Source: Actinomycetes bacterium | GTDB taxonomy: Bacteria > Actinomycetota > Actinomycetes > Propionibacteriales > Nocardioidaceae | Assembly (NCBI GenBank): GCA_023396115.1 | Contig: JAEWXC010000076.1 | Coordinates: forward strand, 1-64,000 | Length of the DNA: 64,000 nucleotides | Direction: 5' to 3' | Shown here: piece after piece, positions 31,149 to 38,389 of the stretch | How positions within the stretch are numbered: position 1 is the first letter of the stretch | Layout of the letters: the number at the start of each line of letters is the position of its first letter | Notes under the pieces: model-generated | The model's database searches: none | What the model saw: only the letters and a program-made list of their open reading frames with translations | Told to the model about the DNA's origin: nothing | Position numbers and translations under genes: made by a program

Positions 31149-32657
31149 GTGCCATCCCTCAGCGAACTCGTGCGCGCGCACACCGACCTGACCGATGCCG
31201 AGACCGACTGGCTGCACGCGCTGCTCGCGGACTGGCAGATCATCGCGGACCTCTCCTTCGCCGACCTGGTCCTGTGGCTGCGCGACGCCGAGGACCGGGG
31301 TTTCTGGGCGGGCGCCCAGATGCGTCCCACCACCGGCCCCACCGCGCTGGAGGACGACGTGGTCGGCACGTTCCTCCCGGTCGGGCGGCGACGCATGCTC
31401 GACCAGGCCTGGGAGCTGGAACGGCTGGTGCGCGAGGGCGACCCGGAGTGGCAGGACGACGTCCCGGTCCGGGTGGAGATGATCCCGGTGCGCTGCGACG
31501 GGCGGGTGATCGCGGTGGTCGCGCGCAGCACCAACCTGCTGGGCGTGCGGACCCCCAGCCGCCTGGAACTGGCCTACCTGGAGACCGCCGGTGACCTGAC
31601 CCGGATGATCGCCACCGGCTGGTTCCCGCAGGTCGGGGCCCAACGCTCCGACCACGCCGACTCCCCACGCGTGGGGGACGGGTTCCTGCGGGTGGACGAG
31701 AACGGGCGGGTCACCTACGCCAGCCCGAACGCCCAGTCGGTCTACCGACGGCTCGGTCTGACCGGCGACCTCACCGGGGTGGTGCTGGCCGACCTGACCC
31801 GTGCCCTGGTCCCGCCGCGACGCCGCCCCGACGAGGAGACGCTCAGCGCGGTCCTCGGTGGCCGCGCGCACCGCGACACCGAGATCGGGACCGAGGGGGT
31901 GGCGCTGATCGTGAGGTCGGTGCCGCTGCGGCCCCGCGGGGAGCACATCGGGGCCCTGATCCTGGTCCGCGACGTCACCGAGCTGCGTCGCCGTGACCGG
32001 GAGCTGGTCACCAAGGACGCCACCATCCGCGAGATCCACCACCGGGTGAAGAACAACCTGCAGACCGTCGCGGCGCTGCTGCGGCTGCAGGCCCGGCGGA
32101 TGCCCGACCCGACCGCCAAGTCGGCGCTGGAGGAGGCGGTGCGGCGGGTGGGCACGATCGCGATCGTGCACGAGACGTTGAGCCAGGCCGTGGAGGAGCA
32201 CGTCGACTTCGACGAGGTGGCCGACCGGTTGGGTGCGATGGTCACCGAGGTGAGCCTGGTCAGCACCCCGGTCCGGGTCCGCCGGACCGGGAAGTTCGGC
32301 GTGCTGCCCTCGGAGACCGCCACCGCCCTGGCGATGGTGCTCACCGAGGTGCTGCAGAACGCCGTCGAGCACGGCTACCCCCAGCACGACCCCGCCGACG
32401 AGCGGGGACCGGTGGCGGGGGAGTCCGACCGGGTGGGCGAGATCCTGGTGGCACCCGAGCGACTGGTCGGCCGGTTGCACGTCACCGTCACCGACGACGG
32501 CCAGGGGCTCCCGGCCGACTTCGACCCGGAGACCTCCACCAACCTGGGGCTCTCCATCGTCCGGACGCTGGTCGAGTCCGAACTCGGTGGCCAGCTCCAG
32601 CTGGGGCCCTCGGCCACGGGCGGAGCCCGGGTGCAGCTGGACCTGCCGGTCGACTGA
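31149..32657 (+). CDS. pdtaS: PdtaS-type sensor histidine kinase (HisKA_2)
   Basis: 502 residues, cytoplasmic. The N-terminal GAF-like domain (1-150) starts SLSELVRAHTDLTDAETDWL, like M. tuberculosis PdtaS (Rv3220c). A PAS domain follows (about 175-275), then the HisKA_2 dimerisation segment IREIHHRVKNNLQTVAALLR with probable phospho-acceptor His298, and a HATPase domain (NAVEHGY, DDGQGLP, LGLSIVRTL). PdtaS signals to PdtaR, an ANTAR RNA-binding regulator not present in this window, and responds to copper/NO in mycobacteria. GTG 31149 matches the family start and is leaderless. It is convergent with whiB1, as in M. tuberculosis. Confidence 0.93.
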   Translation: MPSLSELVRAHTDLTDAETDWLHALLADWQIIADLSFADLVLWLRDAEDRGFWAGAQMRPTTGPTALEDDVVGTFLPVGRRRMLDQAWELERLVREGDPEWQDDVPVRVEMIPVRCDGRVIAVVARSTNLLGVRTPSRLELAYLETAGDLTRMIATGWFPQVGAQRSDHADSPRVGDGFLRVDENGRVTYASPNAQSVYRRLGLTGDLTGVVLADLTRALVPPRRRPDEETLSAVLGGRAHRDTEIGTEGVALIVRSVPLRPRGEHIGALILVRDVTELRRRDRELVTKDATIREIHHRVKNNLQTVAALLRLQARRMPDPTAKSALEEAVRRVGTIAIVHETLSQAVEEHVDFDEVADRLGAMVTEVSLVSTPVRVRRTGKFGVLPSETATALAMVLTEVLQNAVEHGYPQHDPADERGPVAGESDRVGEILVAPERLVGRLHVTVTDDGQGLPADFDPETSTNLGLSIVRTLVESELGGQLQLGPSATGGARVQLDLPVD

Positions 32658-32677
32658 GCCGGGCCGGGAACGACAAA

Positions 32678-32703
32678 GGCCCGATCGCGCTGGCGATCGG
32701 GCC
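32678..32703. terminator. bidirectional hairpin between pdtaS and whiB1
   Basis: Perfect 11-bp arms (32678-32688, 32693-32703) with a GCTG loop, between two convergent genes. Confidence 0.7.
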
Positions 32704-32736
32704 CGGACGTGGGGCGTGCGCCCCCGGGAGTCAGGG

Positions 32737-32988
32737 TCAGGCGGTGCGCACCCGGGCACGGGCGTTGCGGCGCTTCAGCGCGCGACGCTCGTCCTCGCTG
32801 AGGCCACCCCAGACACCGTGGTCCTGACCGGCCTCCAGGGCCCAGGCCAGGCACTGCTCGCGGACGTCGCAACGGCGGCAGACCTGCTTGGCCTCCTCGA
32901 TCTGGAGGATGGCCGGGCCGGTGTTCCCGATGGGGAAGAACAGTTCCGGGTCCTCGTCGAGGCAGGCGGATCGATTGCGCCAATCCAT
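32737..32988 (-). CDS. whiB1: WhiB1-type iron-sulfur transcription factor
   Basis: 83 residues with four cysteines, Cys9, Cys37, Cys40 and Cys46, at exactly the positions of M. tuberculosis WhiB1, plus the G-V-W-G-G turn and a basic C-terminus (RRALKRRNARARVR). It binds a [4Fe-4S] cluster and the housekeeping sigma factor. The cluster reacts with nitric oxide, turning WhiB1 into a DNA-binding form. It is essential in mycobacteria. The long upstream region (250 bp) has a promoter and a CRP-like site. The partner gene pdtaS is opposite, as in M. tuberculosis. Confidence 0.95.
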   Translation of the reverse strand: MDWRNRSACLDEDPELFFPIGNTGPAILQIEEAKQVCRRCDVREQCLAWALEAGQDHGVWGGLSEDERRALKRRNARARVRTA

Positions 32989-33075
32989 GGCTGGGGCGTC
33001 CCTCTTTCACTGGGGTGTCAGGAAGATCGGTCGGCGGCGAGGAGCGTCGGGTGGACGTTTCGCGGGCCGACGTCC

Positions 33076-33104
33076 AGATTGGCAAGAAGTTCGGGCTCGC
33101 ACAA
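33076..33104 (-). promoter_or_regulatory. whiB1 promoter
   Basis: On the minus strand, -35 TTGTGC (33104-33099), a 17-bp spacer and -10 CAATCT (33081-33076). The predicted start is near 33069, giving a leader of about 80 nt. Confidence 0.45.
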
Positions 33105-33115
33105 CCCCCAGCGCG

Positions 33116-33131
33116 GGTCACTTGTGTCACA
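33116..33131. promoter_or_regulatory. CRP/GlxR-like site upstream of whiB1
   Basis: On the minus strand, TGTGA-CACAAG-TGACC. The left half is a perfect CRP half-site; the right half differs from TCACA at two positions. Its centre is about 54 bases before the predicted start point. M. tuberculosis whiB1 is known to be CRP-controlled from a site at a similar distance. Confidence 0.35.
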
Positions 33132-33225
33132 ACATCCCCGTGGGCGGATGCAGGGACAACCCTGCGTGCGGGTGGTAGGGGCGCCCCCGACCGGGCCGAG
33201 CAGCGCCGCGCTGGGGGCACCGCTC

Positions 33226-33231
33226 TATCCT
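33226..33231 (+). promoter_or_regulatory. -10 TATCCT, leaderless membrane-protein gene
   Basis: TATCCT, 7 bases before GTG 33239. Confidence 0.5.
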
Positions 33232-33238
33232 GTCGGCC

Positions 33239-33640
33239 GTGACCGAACCCCGCACCGCCGACACCGACCTGCCCGCCGACCGCCCGTGGCCGTTGCTGGT
33301 CGCGTGCGCCGTCGCGGCCCTGGAGGCGGCGACGATGCTGGTTCTGGCGGTCTGGGAACTGATCAGCCTGAACAGTGCCCGGATGGAGGTGGCGCTGAGC
33401 ACCGCCGCCTTCTTCCTGCTCTACGGGGTGGTGCTCGGGTTCTGCACCCGGGGCCTGTGGCAGGGCAACGCCTGGGCGCGCAGCCCGGTGGTGATGGCCC
33501 AGCTGATCCAGCTGGGCGTGGCCTGGAACCTGCGCACCGGCGAGACGCTGTGGATGGCCGTGGTCATCACGGTCGTCTCCGCGGTGGTGCTGGCCGGGAT
33601 CTTCCACCCGCGCAGCCTGGCCGCGGTCACCCGGCACTGA
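33239..33640 (+). CDS. small integral membrane protein
   Basis: 133 residues with four predicted membrane helices (about 17-40, 52-75, 80-95 and 105-125); the N-terminal 15 residues are acidic and cytoplasmic. A GLWQGNAWARSPVVMAQLIQ stretch between helices is the most family-like part. Such a protein sits at the same place in M. tuberculosis (Rv3217c), one gene beyond whiB1. Function unknown. Leaderless start at GTG 33239. It is divergent from whiB1, across a 250-bp region that holds the whiB1 promoter. Confidence 0.75.
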   Translation: MTEPRTADTDLPADRPWPLLVACAVAALEAATMLVLAVWELISLNSARMEVALSTAAFFLLYGVVLGFCTRGLWQGNAWARSPVVMAQLIQLGVAWNLRTGETLWMAVVITVVSAVVLAGIFHPRSLAAVTRH

Positions 33641-33704
33641 TACCGCCCGGGCGGCTGTCCGGTCGTCGGCTCCCTGAGCCACCGGGCCCCCGAGAAGGTG
33701 CGGC

Positions 33705-34505
33705 CTACTCGGCCTCGAGCGAGGCGCGCAGCTGGTTGAGGGTGCGGGCCAGCAGCCGGGAGACGTGCATCTGGGAGACACCGATCTCGGCAGCGATCTG
33801 CGCCTGGGTCATGTTCTTGAAGAAGCGCAGCAGCAGGATCCGCTTCTCCCGCGCGTCCAGCCCCGCCAGCAGCGGCTTGATCGACTCGCGCACCTCGACG
33901 TGGTCGATCTGGGCGTCGTCGACCCCGATCGAGTCGAGGATGCTCAGCCCCTCGTCCTGGTCGTCCCCGGCGTCCAGGGACAGGGTCGAGTAGGCGTTGG
34001 AGGACTCGATGCCCTCCAGCACGTCCTCCACCGAGCAACCGATCTCGCCGGCCAGCTCGGCGGCAGTGGGGGAGCGACCCAGCTTCTGGGTCAGGTCGGC
34101 GGTCGCGGTGGAGATCTGCATCCGCAGCTCCTGCAGACGCCGCGGCACCCGGATCGCCCAGCCCTTGTCGCGGAAGTGGCGCTTGATCTCGCCGATGATC
34201 GTGGGGGTCGCGTAGGTGGAGAACTCCACGCCGCGGCTCGTCTCGAAGCGGTCCACGGCCTTGATCAGGCCGATGGTGCCGACCTGCACGAGGTCCTCGA
34301 ACGGCTCGCCGCGGTTGCGGAACCGGCGGGCGCAGTGCTCGACCAGCGGCAGGTGCAGCCGGACCAGGTCGTCGCGCGCACCGCTGCGCACCGGTGGTGG
34401 GGTGTCGGGGTCGTCGAGGACCCCGAAGAGCTCCGCGCTGCGCTGCCGGGTGGCATCGACGGGGCGCTCGTCGTCGGGGAGGTCGTCTCCACTGAACCTG
34501 TCCAC
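33705..34505 (-). CDS. sigF: SigF/SigB-type alternative sigma factor
   Basis: 266 residues with sigma regions 2, 3 and 4: DLVQVGTIGLIKAVDRFETS in region 2, FSTYATPTIIGEIKRHFRDK, RVPRRLQELRMQISTATADL in region 3, and MTQAQIAAEIGVSQMHVSRL in region 4. This is the sigma-B/F/G class that controls stationary-phase and general stress genes. It lies 11 bp behind a gene for an RsbW-type kinase/anti-sigma, the usual partner. GTG 34505 follows a GGGGA. No anti-anti-sigma (RsbV) gene is in the window. Confidence 0.93.
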   Translation of the reverse strand: MDRFSGDDLPDDERPVDATRQRSAELFGVLDDPDTPPPVRSGARDDLVRLHLPLVEHCARRFRNRGEPFEDLVQVGTIGLIKAVDRFETSRGVEFSTYATPTIIGEIKRHFRDKGWAIRVPRRLQELRMQISTATADLTQKLGRSPTAAELAGEIGCSVEDVLEGIESSNAYSTLSLDAGDDQDEGLSILDSIGVDDAQIDHVEVRESIKPLLAGLDAREKRILLLRFFKNMTQAQIAAEIGVSQMHVSRLLARTLNQLRASLEAE

Positions 34506-34516
34506 AGCTGTCCCCG

Positions 34517-34906
34517 TCAGTGCGCGGCGAGCGTCGACAGCATCGTCAGGGAGAGCACCTGGTGGCCGTCGCGCCAGTCGAGCGAGGCGTCCTCGGCCAG
34601 GGCGCTCAGCACCTGCCAGGCGAAGCCCTCGATGTCGGCGCCGTCCGACCCGGGGGCGGTGGGTGCGCTGACCTCGATCACCATCCGGCCCGGGGAGAGG
34701 GTGAACGTGGCGGTGAGGTCGGCGTCCGGGGCTGCGGAGTCCAGCAGCAGGCTCAGGGCCTCACTGACCGCGATCCGCAGGTCCTCGATGTCGTCGAGGG
34801 TGAAGTCGACCCGCGCGGCCAGGGCTGCGGCGGTGGTGCGCAGCACGTAGGCGTAGGCACCGTCGGCCGGCAGGCGGACCTCGGCGGTACGGGTCGTCTC
34901 GCTCAT
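34517..34906 (-). CDS. rsbW: RsbW-type anti-sigma factor of SigF
   Basis: 129 residues with the HATPase/GHKL fold of RsbW/UsfX: DDIEDLRIAVSEALSLLLDS contains the N-box region, although the usual Asn is replaced around ALSLLL. The later DxGxG loop is also reduced. The protein probably binds SigF, but kinase activity may be weak or lost, as discussed for mycobacterial UsfX. Co-transcribed with sigF. TAGGGT (34961-34966, minus) is a plausible -10, giving a leader of about 47 nt. Confidence 0.85.
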   Translation of the reverse strand: MSETTRTAEVRLPADGAYAYVLRTTAAALAARVDFTLDDIEDLRIAVSEALSLLLDSAAPDADLTATFTLSPGRMVIEVSAPTAPGSDGADIEGFAWQVLSALAEDASLDWRDGHQVLSLTMLSTLAAH

Positions 34907-34960
34907 CGTTCCCCCGGTGGTGGACGGTGCCGGCGACCCGGGCGGGCCGCGGTGGCGCCC

Positions 34961-34966
34961 ACCCTA
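34961..34966 (-). promoter_or_regulatory. -10 box TAGGGT of rsbW-sigF
   Basis: TAGGGT on the minus strand. It is a housekeeping-like -10; a SigF-type GTTT-N16-GGGTAT promoter was looked for and not found. Confidence 0.4.
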
Positions 34967-34982
34967 ACGAACCCCGGACGCA

Positions 34983-35019
34983 CGACACCCCCGGCCCGCT
35001 GGGCGGACCGGGGGTGTCG
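34983..35019 (-). terminator. hairpin between sodN and rsbW
   Basis: Perfect 12-bp arms (34983-34994, 35008-35019) enclosing a second small hairpin GCCCGCTGGGC. It lies downstream of sodN and just before the rsbW promoter, insulating the two. Confidence 0.6.
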
Positions 35020-35036
35020 AGACGGAAGAACGATCA

Positions 35037-35157
35037 CGCCCCACGAGCAAGCTCGCGGGCGAGGCTCACTTCTTCGTCGGGCGGCGCTGCGCACCGCCAC
35101 TCACGCGTTCGCCTTCGCCCCACGAGCAAGCTCGCGGGCGAGGCTCACTTCTTCGTC
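35037..35157. repeat. 42-bp direct repeat overlapping the sodN stop codon
   Basis: Two identical 42-bp copies (35037-35078 and 35116-35157), 79 bp apart start to start. The right copy contains the last four sense codons and stop of sodN plus 29 bases of 3' region; the left copy is an untranslated duplicate. Each contains CGAGC-AA-GCTCG. Confidence 0.9.
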
Positions 35158-35543
35158 TCCCAGAAGATCTCGGCGATCTCGTCGATCTTCGCCAGCAGCT
35201 GGTCGGCCGCCTCGGCGTCCATGGTGCCCTTGGTGCCACCGGCACCGGCCAGCTTGGTGGCCTCGTTCACCAGGGTGTGCAGCTGGGGGTACTTCTCGAA
35301 GTGCGGGGGCTTGAAGTAGTCGGTCCACAGCACCCACAGGTGGTGCTTGACCAGCTCGGAGCGCTGCTCCTTGATGAGCACTGCACGGGTGCGGAAGTCC
35401 GGGTCGTCGGAGTCGTTCGCCTTGGCGATGACGGCCTTGATGGACTCGGCCTCGATCCGGGCCTGGGCCGGGTCGTAGACGCCGCACGGCAGGTCGCAGT
35501 GGGCGGTCACGTCGATGGTCGGCTGGAAGATCCGCGAAAGCAT
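35145..35543 (-). CDS. sodN: nickel superoxide dismutase
   Basis: 132 residues. A 14-residue leader (MLSRIFQPTIDVTA) precedes the nickel hook HCDLPCGVYDP, whose His becomes the new N-terminus after cleavage and binds nickel with the two Cys. The rest is the helical body of NiSOD (AVLIKEQRSELVKHHLWVLW, DYFKPPHFEKYP). It converts superoxide to H2O2 and O2 in the cytoplasm. GAGAGGAC precedes ATG 35543, and TAGTGT (35582-35587, minus) is a plausible -10. The divergent neighbour is the processing protease sodX. The stop codon lies inside a duplicated 42-bp repeat. Confidence 0.97.
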   Translation of the reverse strand: MLSRIFQPTIDVTAHCDLPCGVYDPAQARIEAESIKAVIAKANDSDDPDFRTRAVLIKEQRSELVKHHLWVLWTDYFKPPHFEKYPQLHTLVNEATKLAGAGGTKGTMDAEAADQLLAKIDEIAEIFWETKK

Positions 35544-35581
35544 CTGAGGTCCTCTCGATGGTGGTGCCGTAGGTGCTTGGG

Positions 35582-35587
35582 ACACTA
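35582..35587 (-). promoter_or_regulatory. -10 TAGTGT of sodN
   Basis: TAGTGT on the minus strand with a weak TGTGAT -35 17 bp upstream; leader about 32 nt including the Shine-Dalgarno. Confidence 0.4.
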
Positions 35588-35593
35588 CTCGGC

Positions 35594-35962
35594 ATGGTGC
35601 GCAGATCACATGCAGGGGGCCCTGTTGCGAACTCCTTGCAACACGGTTGGCTGCCGTGGGGAATGGCCCGGGTGCAGGGGCGTTCGATGCTGCCGACGCT
35701 GCGCCCCGGCGACCGGCTGGTGCTCCGGTACGGCGCCCCCGTGCGCCCCGGTGCGGTGGTCGTCGCGGTGTTCGTCGACGGCACGGTCGCGGTGAAGCGG
35801 GTCGACTCCGCACGCGCCACCCGCACGGGGGAGCCCGGATGGTGGCTGCTCAGCGACAACCCGGGTGAGGGAGTCGACTCCCGTCACCGGGGGCCGGTCC
35901 CCGCCGACGCGGTGCTGGGGGTGGCCCGGGTCCGGATCTGGCCCCGCCCACGCCGCCTCTGA
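35594..35962 (+). CDS. sodX: NiSOD maturation protease SodX (S26 signal-peptidase-like)
   Basis: About 122 residues. GRSMLPTLRPGDRLVLRYG carries the S26 catalytic Ser (GxSMxPTL). VAVKRVDSA carries the Lys of the Ser/Lys dyad, and LLSDNPGEGVDSRHRGPV is the closing box. It is soluble, without the membrane anchor of true signal peptidases. It removes the NiSOD leader in front of the HCDLPCG hook. The start is uncertain: ATG 35594 is used because the LPWGMARV stretch aligns with known SodX N-termini; TTG 35636 and ATG 35663 are alternatives. The Nur-like box lies inside the first codons if 35594 is right. Confidence 0.88.
   Translation: MVRRSHAGGPVANSLQHGWLPWGMARVQGRSMLPTLRPGDRLVLRYGAPVRPGAVVVAVFVDGTVAVKRVDSARATRTGEPGWWLLSDNPGEGVDSRHRGPVPADAVLGVARVRIWPRPRRL
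35625..35641. promoter_or_regulatory. Nur-box-like operator between sodN and sodX
   Basis: TTGCGA-ACTCC-TTGCAA matches the Streptomyces Nur consensus tTGCaa-N5-ttGCAA except for one base outside the TGC core. It lies about 50-66 bases upstream of the predicted sodN start point. Confidence 0.5.
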
Positions 35963-36036
35963 GCGTGGCGCCGCTGTGATCCGCGCCACGTCGCCCCGGC
36001 GCCGGGGGCGGGTGGTGCCGTGGGATGATGGCGGAC

Positions 36037-37227
36037 ATGTCTGAAGAACTCCGCACGTCCTCGCATCCCCATGCTGGAGACCCGGTGTTCGACCTCCACG
36101 TAGGCGGCAAGCTTGAGACCGTCTCGCGGGTCTCCCTCGACGGAGCCGACGAGCTCTCCTTGGCCTACACCCCCGGCGTCGCGCTGGTGTGCGAGGCGAT
36201 CGCCGCCGACCCGACCATGACCCAGCACTACACCTGGGTGCCGAACACCGTCGCCGTGGTCACCGACGGCACCGCCGTGCTCGGCCTGGGCGACATCGGC
36301 CCGGCCGCCGCGATGCCGGTGATGGAGGGCAAGGCCGTGCTGTTCAAGCAGTTCGGCGACGTCGACGCGGTGCCGATCTGCCTGGACACCACCGACACCG
36401 AGGAGATCATCGAGACCGTGGCGCGCCTGGCGCCCAGCTTCGGCGGCATCAACCTCGAGGACATCTCCGCCCCGCGTTGCTTCGAGATCGAGGACCGGCT
36501 CAAGGAGATGCTCGACATCCCGGTCTTCCACGACGACCAGCACGGCACCGCGGTGGTCGCCCTGGCCGCGCTGAAGAACGCGCTCAAGCTGACCGGTCGC
36601 GCCCCCGAGTCGACCCGCGTGGTCGTCCAGGGCGCCGGGGCCGCCGGCGTCGCGGTGGCCAAGATCCTGCTCGGTGCGGGCATCAAGGACGTCGCGGTGC
36701 TGGACCGCCAGGGCGTGCTGAACTCCGAGCGCACCGACCTGACCCCGGTCAAGGCGGCGCTGGCCCGGATGACGGCCGACAACTTCGACCGGCGCGGTTC
36801 GCTGGCTGACGCGATGGCCGGCGCCGACGTCTACATCGGTGTCTCCGGCGGCAGCGTGCCCGAGGAGATCGTGGCCTCGATGGCCGACGACGCGATCATC
36901 TTCGGTCTGGCCAACCCCACGCCCGAGGTGCACCCCGACCTGGCCCACAAGTACGCCCGCGTGGTGGCCACCGGACGCTCGGACTTCCCGAACCAGATCA
37001 ACAACGTGCTCGCCTTCCCCGGCATCTTCAGGGGCGCCTTCGACGTGCGCGCCACCCGGATCACCGAGGGCATGAAGCAGGCCGCGGCCGAGGCCCTGGC
37101 TGACCTGGTCGGTGACGACCTGAGCGAGCGGATGGTGATCCCCTCGCCGTTCGACCCGCGGGTCGGCCCGGCGGTCTCGGCGGCCGTCTCCGCGGCAGCC
37201 CGGCGCGAGGGCGTCGCGCGCCACTGA
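36037..37227 (+). CDS. NAD(P)-dependent malic enzyme
   Basis: 396 residues, the short (single-module) malic enzyme. SLAYTPGVALVCEAIAADP contains the catalytic Tyr region, GLGDIGPAAAMPVMEGKAVL and KQFGDVDAVPICLDT the substrate pocket, EDISAPRCFEIEDRLKEM the metal-binding acid cluster, and HDDQHGTAVVALAALKNALK with VVQGAGAAGVAVAKILL the nucleotide site. It decarboxylates malate to pyruvate; some family members are annotated as malate dehydrogenase (oxaloacetate-decarboxylating). ATG 36037 is preferred to 36025: GATGAT is then 7 bases upstream. Monocistronic. Confidence 0.94.
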   Translation: MSEELRTSSHPHAGDPVFDLHVGGKLETVSRVSLDGADELSLAYTPGVALVCEAIAADPTMTQHYTWVPNTVAVVTDGTAVLGLGDIGPAAAMPVMEGKAVLFKQFGDVDAVPICLDTTDTEEIIETVARLAPSFGGINLEDISAPRCFEIEDRLKEMLDIPVFHDDQHGTAVVALAALKNALKLTGRAPESTRVVVQGAGAAGVAVAKILLGAGIKDVAVLDRQGVLNSERTDLTPVKAALARMTADNFDRRGSLADAMAGADVYIGVSGGSVPEEIVASMADDAIIFGLANPTPEVHPDLAHKYARVVATGRSDFPNQINNVLAFPGIFRGAFDVRATRITEGMKQAAAEALADLVGDDLSERMVIPSPFDPRVGPAVSAAVSAAARREGVARH

Positions 37228-37420
37228 GCCCGCAGCCCCCGGACCCGGTCACTCCCCGGCCGGGGGCGCGGCGGCCAGCAGGTCGCGCACCCCTGCGACG
37301 GCGTCGCGGGCGAACTCCGTCCACGTGTTCCAGGAGTCCGTCCCGGGGGCCGAGGCGCTGTGCCTCTACGGTGCGGACTGGGCCGTCGGGTGATCCGGTG
37401 GGGCCGCTAGTGTCGGCAGC
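37228..37420. other. intergenic gap without a supportable gene
   Basis: 193 bp between the malic enzyme and the oxidoreductase. Short open frames exist on both strands (minus strand about 37250-37365, without a start codon), but none has a ribosome site. It may hold a gene remnant. The promoter of the next gene is at its right end. Confidence 0.4.
37408..37413 (+). promoter_or_regulatory. -10 TAGTGT, leaderless oxidoreductase gene
   Basis: TAGTGT, 7 bases before ATG 37421, with no Shine-Dalgarno. Confidence 0.5.
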
Positions 37421-38389
37421 ATGTTCGCTGTCTTTGCTGAGTCCTTCTCCGACGACGACCCACTGAGCGGCCTGGTGCTGGGTGAACGCCCCGACCCGGT
37501 GGCTCCGGACGGGTGGGTCACGGTCACCGTGCGCGCCGCCTCCCTCAACCACCACGACCTGTGGTCCCTGCGCGGGGTGGGCCTGCGTGCCGAGTCGCTG
37601 CCGATGATCCTGGGCTGTGACGCCGCCGGGACTGACGAGGACGGCAACGAGGTCGTGGTGCACGCGGTCATCTCCTCCCCGGACTGGACCGGTGACGAGA
37701 CCTTCGACCCGAGCCGCTCGCTGCTCAGCGAGAAGCACCAGGGCACCTTCGCCGACAAGGTCGTGGTGCCCCGGCGCAACCTGGTGCCCAAGCCCGCCTC
37801 GCTCTCCTTCGCCGAGGCCGCGACGCTGCCCACCGCCTGGCTGACCGCCTACCGGATGCTGTTCACCCAGGGCCAGCTCAAGCCGGGGGAGACCGTCCTG
37901 GTCCAGGGCGCCGGAGGTGGGGTGGCGACCGCACTGATCACCCTGGGCCGCGCCGCCGGCCTGCGGGTGCTGGCCACCAGCCGCGACGAGACCAAGCGGG
38001 CCCGGGCCCTGGAGATCGGCGCCCACGACGTCTACGAGTCCGGGGCACGGTTGCCGGTCAAGGTGGACGCGGTGATGGAGACCGTGGGCCGCGCCACCTG
38101 GTCGCACTCGATCCGGTCGCTGCGTCCGGGCGGGCGGATCGTCATCTCCGGCACCACCTCCGGGCCGCAGCTCGACGACGCCGAGCTGACCCGGATCTTC
38201 TTCCTCCAGCTGTCGGTGATCGGGTCCACCATGGGCACCCGTGACGAGCTCGACGCCCTGGTGAAGTTCATGGACGCCACCGGGACCCGGCCGCTGCTGG
38301 ACTCCGAGATCGCGATGACCGACGCCCGCCAGGGCTTCGAGGCGATCGCCGCCGGCGACGTCTTCGGCAAGATCGTGATGACCCGCTGA
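37421..38389 (+). CDS. zinc-type alcohol dehydrogenase-like / quinone oxidoreductase (MDR family)
   Basis: 322 residues of the medium-chain dehydrogenase/reductase fold: NHHDLWSLRGVG, ILGCDAAGTDEDGNEVVVHA, and the nucleotide-binding VLVQGAGGGVATALITLGRA. The structural-zinc Cys cluster is absent and the catalytic-zinc ligands are not convincing, so it is nearer to quinone oxidoreductases that use NADPH without zinc. Substrate unknown. It is coupled to the following SDR gene by a TGATG overlap, suggesting joint action on one carbonyl compound. Confidence 0.82.
   Translation: MFAVFAESFSDDDPLSGLVLGERPDPVAPDGWVTVTVRAASLNHHDLWSLRGVGLRAESLPMILGCDAAGTDEDGNEVVVHAVISSPDWTGDETFDPSRSLLSEKHQGTFADKVVVPRRNLVPKPASLSFAEAATLPTAWLTAYRMLFTQGQLKPGETVLVQGAGGGVATALITLGRAAGLRVLATSRDETKRARALEIGAHDVYESGARLPVKVDAVMETVGRATWSHSIRSLRPGGRIVISGTTSGPQLDDAELTRIFFLQLSVIGSTMGTRDELDALVKFMDATGTRPLLDSEIAMTDARQGFEAIAAGDVFGKIVMTR

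Noticed and set aside
34907..34980. SigF-dependent autoregulatory promoter
   Set aside because: GTTT-N16-GGGTAT was not found; only a TAGGGT housekeeping-like -10 is present.
37228..37420. A truncated gene between the malic enzyme and the oxidoreductase
   Set aside because: Short open frames on both strands lack start codons and ribosome sites, and no family resemblance was recognised.
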